Source: Corallococcus sp. EGB (GTDB lineage Bacteria > Myxococcota > Myxococcia > Myxococcales > Myxococcaceae). Taken from it: a stretch of DNA of 64,000 bases. The stretch's first letter is position 1. Each line of letters starts with the position of its first letter. The stretch covers positions 5,394,001 through 5,458,000 of the forward strand of contig NZ_CP079946.1 in the NCBI RefSeq assembly GCF_019968905.1, given 5' to 3'. The notes beneath the pieces are model-generated. The model had not been told where the DNA came from. It did no database searches and saw only the letters and a program-made list of their open reading frames with translations. The position numbers were made by a program, and so were the translations under genes. This document shows, one piece after another, positions 57,948 to 64,000 of the stretch.

Positions 57948-60900
57948 AGCCCGCCCTCCGTTACGCCGCCGTCTCCGCGCTCCTGCTGGTGCCCCTGCTC
58001 ACCCAGGCCCAGGGGCTCAGCCAGCTCTGCCAGGACGTGCTCAACCAGGACAAGCAGCCCAACTTCCAGGCCAGCGGGTTCGACACGAACCAGTCCGTCA
58101 ACATCACCACGGAGAACCCGCCCCGGCTCCAGCTCAACACCAACCTCACGGTGCTGGACCCCGAGCACATCTACTTCCCGTTCGATCAACACGTCACCAT
58201 CAGCTACGTCTACGAGTCGGCCGGTGCGTCGCACGCGCTCGGCTACATGTACCTGGACGATGTGAAGGCGCGCGGCTACGCGGACGCCAACGGGAACCTC
58301 GTCGACAGCAACGGCAATGGCATCCTCGACTTGCACGAGGACCTCTTCAACCTGGCGCCCACCAGCGGCGCCAAGGCCCGTCCCTATATCGGGCCGTACA
58401 CCTCGGCGGGCGTGCCCAACCGCCGCTGCAACGTCTCCTTCACCTCCGGCGGCTTCACCTACAACCAGCCCGAACTGGCGATGAACGGCAGCTGCGCGTC
58501 CACCTTCAGCTCGCAGCAGTCCGTGAAGGACGCGCGGCCGGGACAGACGGGCAACACCATCAAGGTGGACCTCGTGGGCACCACCATGGGCGGCGCCCCC
58601 ACCTCGCCCGCGTTCTCCGACCGCGGCGTCTTCGACTACATCCCCAACCTGTTGGAGCCCGCGGATCCCCGCAACAACAAGATGGGCCTGGGGAAGATGG
58701 TCTTCCTCCTGTCCGATGACGACACGGACCTGACCGTCTTCAACAACCTCGCCCCGGTCGCGGACTCGAGCGCCACCGCCGACGGCGTCCCCGACTACGA
58801 CGTCTCCAAGTACGACGCCAACGGCCTGCAGCGCGCCACCAACCCGGATCCGGGCATCACCACCTACGACCGCACCGTGGACCTGGGACAGATTGAAGGC
58901 GGCAAGGAGGTCGTCTTCTTCCTCGTCGTCTTCTACGACGCGACCCACAACCCGACGTCCACGAGCGGCGGCACCGTCTACCCGTGCCTGCGCAAGGACT
59001 CGGACGACAAGTGCTCGCTCCACCTGCGCACGTCCATCTCCGTCTTCTTCTCCAAGTCGGCGTGGAACCTGGACCAGAACTCCGTGGGCGGCACCATGAC
59101 GGCCGAGCGCAACATCGGGTGCAGCTACAACGCGAACTGCAACCCGAGCAGCCCCACCACGGCCAACGGCGCCTGCGCCGTGTCCGGCAGCAAGGAGCTG
59201 CTGTGCGGCTGGCTGGAGGGCCCCAAGACCAACGTCAACTCCACGCTGGGCCGGTTGAACACGGCGGCCTACGGCAACCTCGACATGCCCATGGAGAAGG
59301 AGTCCATCCCCCGGCCCGCCAACAACCGCATGGCCCACGTCATCATGGGCGCGCCGAGCACCGACCCGTTCCGATGGATCTTGGGGTTCGAGGACCTCAA
59401 CGGCGGCGGTGACCGCGACTTCAACGACGTCGTGTTCATGATCAACAAGGAGAATGGCGGTGGCGTCCGCTCGGGCACCGTGTCCGGCGACATCTCCCCG
59501 AGCGTCGCCGAGGACTTCACCATCACCAAGGTCCGCTTCCGCCGGCAGGATGACAGCGCGCCCGCGCCGCGGACGTGCAGCGGCGGCGCCCCGTGCTGGT
59601 CGGAGGAGATCCCCGGCGCGTGCCGGCCCGCCGGCGGACCGCTGCCCACCATCCGCTACGCCGTGGCGGTGGACTGCCGCATCTGCAGCAACGGAACCTG
59701 CACGCGCAACCCCACCCCCACCTGGTACCCCGTGGAGTTCCCCAACACCTCGCCTCCGACGCAGGAGGTGGAGCTGGACATGCTGGCGCTGGGCTTCACC
59801 GGCTCGCAGCTGTGCTGGAAGGCGGACATCACCAGCCCGAACGAGCGGTGCCGTCCCATCATCGACAACGTCGACGTGGGCTACCAGGCCGTGCGCGCCG
59901 GCACCTACGCGCGCGCGTCTCCGTCCACGGTGGGCAACGCCATCGTCTGGGGCGCGAACGAGACGCCGGGACGTGGCTGGGGCCAGGGCTGGACCGCGCC
60001 CAGCTACACCGGCATGCCCCCAGCCACCACGCGCGCGTATGACGGCACCACGGACCTGTCCGTGCGCGGGCACATCTACTTCCGCTCGCTTTACGACCCG
60101 GAGGCCCCCAACAAGACGAACGTCGTCGAGCGCTGGAACGCAGGCCGCGTCATGGCGGTCGCGCTGACCAGGGGCCGCGACCCCAGCACCCGCAGCCTCT
60201 TCACGATGGACAGCGCGGGTGCACGCACGGACATCGGGACGGCCGCCGCCAACAGCGCGTCCACCAGCCCGCTCTTCCCCGACTCGCTCTGCGACACGGT
60301 GGTCAACGGCCGCTACGTCTTCGACCTGAACAACGACGGCATCTGCGGCACGCCCACGCACCCGTTCAAGCAGATCACGGACGACACCAACGACCGCGCC
60401 TTCCTGCGCGACTGGCTGTATGGCTGGGAGAACCGGAACGCGCCCGGCCGGTCGAGCGTGCGGCGCGCCTGGCCCGTGGGCGGCATCAACCTGTCCACCG
60501 TGGCACTGGCCGTGCCGCCGTTCCTCGACGGCTGGTACCAGAACGCCCGCGTCGTCGAGCGCGACCAGTACCGCAAGAACTTCATGGAGCCGCTGAAGGA
60601 CCGCCGCACCCTCGCCTACGTCGGCACGGTGAGCGGTTACCTGCACGCGTTCGACGCGGGGGCGTACCGCACCGGCGCGAAGGATGGCTGCCTCGCCCAG
60701 GACCAGCAGCGCGGCTACTTCGCGCCCAAGTCGTGCACGGGAAACCCGGCGCCGCGCGACTACGGCACCGGCGAGGAGCAGTTCGCCTACCTGCCGAAGC
60801 TCCTGCTGGACCGCTACGTCAACCGCTACGCGCGCTTCCTCGGGTCGGGCAACCTGCCCCGCCCGCAGGTGGATGCGTCGCCCACCATCGCGAACGTGGA

Positions 60901-62170
60901 CTTCGGCGTACCCGGCAAGCCCGCGTGGACGTTGTCCAGCACGGCCTCGAAGACGCAGGGCGCGAAGACGGTCCTCGTGTCCGCCACGGGCAAGGGAAGC
61001 CCGGCGGTGTTCGCGCTCGACATCACCCGGCCGGACCTGCCCGCGCAGTTCCCCCTGCCCCTCTGGGAGTTCAGCCTGGGGGACAGCGCCGTGCAGCAGG
61101 CCTTCACGGACGCGCGCAACGCGGACAAGTCCACGCCCAAGAAGGTGAAGCTGCCGGATGACTCCGGCTCGCGCCACGCGCCCAGCGTGGTGCGGCTGGC
61201 GTGGGGCTCCAAGAGCAACGCCGTCTGGACCGCCGTCGTCGGCACGGACTACGTCCCCAGCTCGGGCCGGGCGGGCACGCTCTACCTGCTGGACATGAAG
61301 ACGGGCCGTCCGCTGGACCTGGGCACCACCACCGCGGGCCGCATGGCGGGCGTCATCACCCTGGATGACGGCTCGGGCATCGCCGGCGAGTCCGCGCTGG
61401 TGGACCTGGATCAGGACGGCACCTACGAGGTCCTCTACGTCCCCACCACCTCCGGCCGCGTCTACCGCATCAACCTGGAGCAGGTGGACACGAGCTCCCC
61501 GCTGGGCGCCAAGGTGAGCCGGTGCCGCGTGGCGGACGCGCCGGTGGACGTGTCGTTGAGCAGCAGCGCGGCGAAGGGACAGGACCAGAGCTACCAGCAG
61601 CTCTACTCCAACCTGGCGGTGAAGGTGGCGGACGCCTCCACCGGCCCGGTGGTGCGCTTCTACTTCGGCACGGCGGACAACCCGGACGAGACCTCCGACG
61701 GGCCGGCGGACAACACCAGCTACCGCTACCACCTGCTCGGCTACGAGGATCCGGATCCCACGGGCAGCAAGGGCTGCGCGGCGCTGACGCCGCTCTGGGT
61801 GAAGCCGCTGGACGCGGGCCAGGCGGTGTGGGGCGGCGTCTCGCTGTCGCAGGACCAGGTCTACGCCACCACGGCGGTGGGCAAGGCCGCGGACATCTGC
61901 GGCCTGAGCAGCACGGTGAGCGGGCGCTTCTACGCCGTGGGCCAGCTCAACACCGGAACGGCGGCGCCCACGATGAAGAGCGCGGCCCTCCAGGGCCAGG
62001 GCGTCAGCGCGCCGGTGGTGCATGACGAGCACCTCTTCGTGCTCACCGCGGACGGAAAGATGCTGATGGTGGGCAACGACAGCTGGAACAACGACACCGG
62101 AAGCACCGCGGCCACGCGCTCGCGGGTCCTCTTCTGGGAGCCCGTGCCGGAAGGGCGGTTGCCGAAATGA
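57944..62170 (+). CDS. pilY1: PilY1-type pilus tip / priming protein
   Basis: 1408 aa. Signal peptide MKPALRYAAVSALLLVPLLTQA. The N-terminal half includes an EF-hand-like loop DSNGNGILD (residues 121-129) and a DUF4114-like block EDLNGGGDRDFNDVVF (483-498). The C-terminal half (from about 850) is the PilY1 beta-propeller: RRTLAYVGTVSGYLHAFDAG, TLYLLDMKTGRPLDLG, and the calcium loop DLDQDGTYE (1154-1162), the family hallmark. Sits at the pilus tip with the minor pilins and primes pilus assembly. About 1400 residues is normal for myxobacterial PilY1. Overlaps tfcP and pilV by ATGA. Confidence 0.94.
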   Translation: MKPALRYAAVSALLLVPLLTQAQGLSQLCQDVLNQDKQPNFQASGFDTNQSVNITTENPPRLQLNTNLTVLDPEHIYFPFDQHVTISYVYESAGASHALGYMYLDDVKARGYADANGNLVDSNGNGILDLHEDLFNLAPTSGAKARPYIGPYTSAGVPNRRCNVSFTSGGFTYNQPELAMNGSCASTFSSQQSVKDARPGQTGNTIKVDLVGTTMGGAPTSPAFSDRGVFDYIPNLLEPADPRNNKMGLGKMVFLLSDDDTDLTVFNNLAPVADSSATADGVPDYDVSKYDANGLQRATNPDPGITTYDRTVDLGQIEGGKEVVFFLVVFYDATHNPTSTSGGTVYPCLRKDSDDKCSLHLRTSISVFFSKSAWNLDQNSVGGTMTAERNIGCSYNANCNPSSPTTANGACAVSGSKELLCGWLEGPKTNVNSTLGRLNTAAYGNLDMPMEKESIPRPANNRMAHVIMGAPSTDPFRWILGFEDLNGGGDRDFNDVVFMINKENGGGVRSGTVSGDISPSVAEDFTITKVRFRRQDDSAPAPRTCSGGAPCWSEEIPGACRPAGGPLPTIRYAVAVDCRICSNGTCTRNPTPTWYPVEFPNTSPPTQEVELDMLALGFTGSQLCWKADITSPNERCRPIIDNVDVGYQAVRAGTYARASPSTVGNAIVWGANETPGRGWGQGWTAPSYTGMPPATTRAYDGTTDLSVRGHIYFRSLYDPEAPNKTNVVERWNAGRVMAVALTRGRDPSTRSLFTMDSAGARTDIGTAAANSASTSPLFPDSLCDTVVNGRYVFDLNNDGICGTPTHPFKQITDDTNDRAFLRDWLYGWENRNAPGRSSVRRAWPVGGINLSTVALAVPPFLDGWYQNARVVERDQYRKNFMEPLKDRRTLAYVGTVSGYLHAFDAGAYRTGAKDGCLAQDQQRGYFAPKSCTGNPAPRDYGTGEEQFAYLPKLLLDRYVNRYARFLGSGNLPRPQVDASPTIANVDFGVPGKPAWTLSSTASKTQGAKTVLVSATGKGSPAVFALDITRPDLPAQFPLPLWEFSLGDSAVQQAFTDARNADKSTPKKVKLPDDSGSRHAPSVVRLAWGSKSNAVWTAVVGTDYVPSSGRAGTLYLLDMKTGRPLDLGTTTAGRMAGVITLDDGSGIAGESALVDLDQDGTYEVLYVPTTSGRVYRINLEQVDTSSPLGAKVSRCRVADAPVDVSLSSSAAKGQDQSYQQLYSNLAVKVADASTGPVVRFYFGTADNPDETSDGPADNTSYRYHLLGYEDPDPTGSKGCAALTPLWVKPLDAGQAVWGGVSLSQDQVYATTAVGKAADICGLSSTVSGRFYAVGQLNTGTAAPTMKSAALQGQGVSAPVVHDEHLFVLTADGKMLMVGNDSWNNDTGSTAATRSRVLFWEPVPEGRLPK

Positions 62171-62688
62171 AGACCCGAACGCTCGCGGCCCGCCGCGGTG
62201 TCGCGCTGCTGGAAGCGATGGTCGCGTCGGTGGTGCTCGTCCTCGGGCTGATGGCGGCCATGGCGATGATCCTGCAGACGAACCGCGCCAACCGCCGGAC
62301 CCTCACCGACACGCAGGCGCAGACGCTCGCGGAGCAGTCGCTGGAGAACATCGTCTCCATGGGCTGCACGCGCTCACCGCCGTGCGGCAACATCGCCGCG
62401 CTGGACGGCACGCGCTCCACGGTGTGGCAGACCGCCGCCGGGGCGGTGCTGACGTCGAAGCCCGTGGCGCCCGTCGTCGCGCGCGAATACGAAGTCTCGG
62501 TGGACGTGGACGGCTCCGTGCAGGCGAGCCTCAACGAGAACGGCGCCGTCGGGGTGCCGGCCGTGAACCGCTCCCTCCGGGGGAAGGGCCCCGGGAACCT
62601 CGTCAACGTGAGGGTCAGCGTCAGCTGGGCGGATCCCGCCCGGACCGGACGCCAGGTGGTGGTCCTCCAGACGCGGATGGCGCCATGA
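62167..62688 (+). CDS. pilV: Minor pilin PilV-like
   Basis: 173 aa. Class III prepilin signal: ARRGVALLEAMVASVVLVLG, with the G|x...E processing site (E at mature position 5), then a 20-residue hydrophobic helix and the usual NRRTLTDTQAQTLAEQSLE. Head domain short, with a Cys pair (GCTRSPPCGN). Part of the priming complex with PilW, PilX and FimU. Overlaps pilY1 and pilW. Confidence 0.9.
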   Translation: MKTRTLAARRGVALLEAMVASVVLVLGLMAAMAMILQTNRANRRTLTDTQAQTLAEQSLENIVSMGCTRSPPCGNIAALDGTRSTVWQTAAGAVLTSKPVAPVVAREYEVSVDVDGSVQASLNENGAVGVPAVNRSLRGKGPGNLVNVRVSVSWADPARTGRQVVVLQTRMAP

Positions 62689-63875
62689 GACGCAGGACTT
62701 CACTCCAGCGGGGCTTCACGTTGGTGGAGCTGATGGTCGGCGCCGCGGTGTCCCTGGCGCTGATCGCCTTGGCCCTGGGCGCCAGCGTGCAGTTGCAGCA
62801 GCGCTCGGCGCAGGAACAGCAGACGATGCTGGCGCAGGCCAACGGGCGCGCCCTCAAGGAGTTCCTCGTCTCCGAACTGCTCCGCGTCGGCGCGGGCATG
62901 GGGAACGCGACGATGGTCTTCTCCCAGGGAGACACGCGCCAGGGCCTCACCGTGTGGACGGCGCCGGATTTGTCGGTGGGCCGGCCGCCCCTCCTCGCCG
63001 CGGATCCGGGCTTCAAGCTTCCGCCCGCGAGCGGCCCCTACGCGGGCATGGCCTCGGACGCGCTCCAGCTGTGGTGGGGCGACAGCCGGGGCCTCATCGA
63101 GTTGGATGACTGCCCGGGCGGCAAGGCCTACCGGGTGCGCGAGGGCGGCGCGGAGCGCTTCTGCACGGCGCCCTCGCCTCCCACGGAGCTGCAGCCTGTC
63201 GCGGGGCAGACCACGCCCGCGTTCCTGGTCAACGCCAGCCAGGCGCTGGCCTGCCACGTGGAGCTGCGGCAGGTGCAGGCCGGGGCCAGGGAGGTCTCCG
63301 CCTTCGCGGGCACGGGGACGCTGCGAACCCAGACCGGTCCCTGCGTGGACGCGCAGGACGCCGTGTGGGAACGCACGGGGTGGCTGCTGATGCGGGCCCA
63401 GGGCTCGGCATACCGGGTGAACTGGGCCTCGGGCGATCCCGTCCTCGAATACCTCGCTCCGGGGGCCACGACGTGGACCCCGGTGAGCCGCGACGTGGAG
63501 CGGCTGAAGGTCCGTCAGGGGCTCATCGACCTGTCCCAGCCGCAGCTGCCCCTGCGCTGGTTCCCGGACGCGGCGGCCGGCAGGCCCGGGCTGGATGCCT
63601 GCACGCGAGGCCAGGCGCCGTGCGCGGTGGACGCCGGGCCCGCGGACGCTCCCGAGGCGGCCCCTACGTCCGACGCGGAGCTGCTGCGGCTCCTCCAGGA
63701 GCGAGTCCGGTCCGTCGAGGTGACGCTCGTGGTGCGTTCGCCCCGGCGCGATCAGGCCTCCGTCCAGGCGGGCGAGACCGATGAAGACGGCTTTCCGCGG
63801 GATGGCTATCGCCGTCGCACCCTCACCTTCCGGGTCAGCCTCCGCAACCCGGCCATCGCGGGACGGGTGCCATGA
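62685..63875 (+). CDS. pilW: Minor pilin PilW-like
   Basis: 396 aa. Prepilin signal LQRGFTLVELMVGAAVSLAL (G|FTLVE). PilW blocks include FLVSELLRVGAGMG and several Cys in the head (DDCPGGKAY, RFCTAPS, ALACHVELR). The head is large for a minor pilin, with a Pro/Ala-rich insertion near 330-350. Starts on an ATGA overlap with pilV; a longer frame inside pilV is rejected. Confidence 0.9.
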   Translation: MRRRTSLQRGFTLVELMVGAAVSLALIALALGASVQLQQRSAQEQQTMLAQANGRALKEFLVSELLRVGAGMGNATMVFSQGDTRQGLTVWTAPDLSVGRPPLLAADPGFKLPPASGPYAGMASDALQLWWGDSRGLIELDDCPGGKAYRVREGGAERFCTAPSPPTELQPVAGQTTPAFLVNASQALACHVELRQVQAGAREVSAFAGTGTLRTQTGPCVDAQDAVWERTGWLLMRAQGSAYRVNWASGDPVLEYLAPGATTWTPVSRDVERLKVRQGLIDLSQPQLPLRWFPDAAAGRPGLDACTRGQAPCAVDAGPADAPEAAPTSDAELLRLLQERVRSVEVTLVVRSPRRDQASVQAGETDEDGFPRDGYRRRTLTFRVSLRNPAIAGRVP

Positions 63876-64000
63876 AGGGGCCCCGTGACTCGCACGAGGC
63901 TCCGATGAACGGCGCGCGCGGGATGACGTTGCTGGAGTTGATGGCGGTGCTGGCCGTGTTCGCCCTGATGACGACGCTGTCGGTGGCGGGCATGCGCGGC
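63872..64000 (+). CDS. fimU: Minor pilin FimU/GspH-like, 5' end
   Basis: First 43 codons only; the gene runs off the window. MKGPRDSHEAPMNGARGMTL is followed by LELMAVLAVFALMTTLSVAG, a class III prepilin signal (G|MTLLE). Overlaps pilW by ATGA. Position in the cluster points to FimU/GspH, but the head domain is not visible. Confidence 0.75.
   Translation, partial: MKGPRDSHEAPMNGARGMTLLELMAVLAVFALMTTLSVAGMRG

Noticed and set aside
57737-62032. A 1431-codon open frame on the minus strand opposite pilY1
   Set aside because: Low-complexity Arg/Gly/Val/His text typical of antisense frames in high-GC DNA; pilY1 on the plus strand has clear domains.

Overview
This 64 kb window is chromosomal DNA from a high-GC delta-proteobacterial lineage, most likely a myxobacterium of the Myxococcus/Corallococcus group. 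That placement is inferred from gene content and style: very strong G/C third-position bias, long shadow ORFs opposite most genes, many lipoproteins of unknown function, a MopE-type protein, and a pilX / cytochrome c / pilY1 / pilV / pilW / fimU cluster resembling the PilY1 clusters of Myxococcus xanthus. No taxonomic search was possible.

Layout. Bases 1-5431 hold the tail of a ubiE/menG-type methyltransferase and a tightly overlapping aromatic amino acid operon (aroK, an aroD-aroE fusion, aroC, aroB, aroA). Citrate synthase, a long-chain acyl-CoA ligase, an acidic zinc-ribbon protein, an exported bifunctional-nuclease-like protein and pyruvate kinase follow. Bases 11757-18905 (minus strand) carry lepA-lepB and then pyrB-pyrC-carA plus one unknown gene. 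Bases 19062-25906 (mostly minus) carry two nucleotide-sugar epimerase/decarboxylase genes with a ribbon-helix-helix regulator, a cupin, a SPOR protein, and the tRNA maturation genes mnmA and cca.

From about 26 kb the window becomes more accessory. It holds small DUF proteins, a membrane phosphatase with an apparent internal deletion, an aldo/keto reductase, a LysR regulator divergent from a zinc alcohol dehydrogenase, an OmpA-type protein, a frameshifted remnant, a second alcohol dehydrogenase, an M28 peptidase, a K+-dependent-type membrane pyrophosphatase, a membrane alpha/beta hydrolase, two overlapping SDR genes and secreted or lipoprotein genes. Between 45 and 56 kb there are several signs of decay: a LysR gene and a GST gene that have both lost their 5' halves at one junction, and two degraded genes sharing a 72-bp near-identical segment. 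An amino acid permease, a LytTR two-component pair, a Tat-exported PLP aminotransferase, an AraC regulator and a tRNA-Arg(CCU) are also here. Bases 56769-64000 are the type IV pilus priming/tip cluster, cut by the window edge inside fimU.

The most notable observation is a gene that ordinary ORF calling misses: a 78-codon SelW/Rdx-family gene at 47036-47272 (minus). An in-frame TGA lies exactly at the second redox position of a C-x-x-U motif, with a strong ribosome binding site and a hairpin just downstream that fits a bacterial SECIS. Other points are twin 11-bp palindromes two helical turns apart upstream of the pilus cluster, and several deletion or frameshift junctions readable directly from the sequence.
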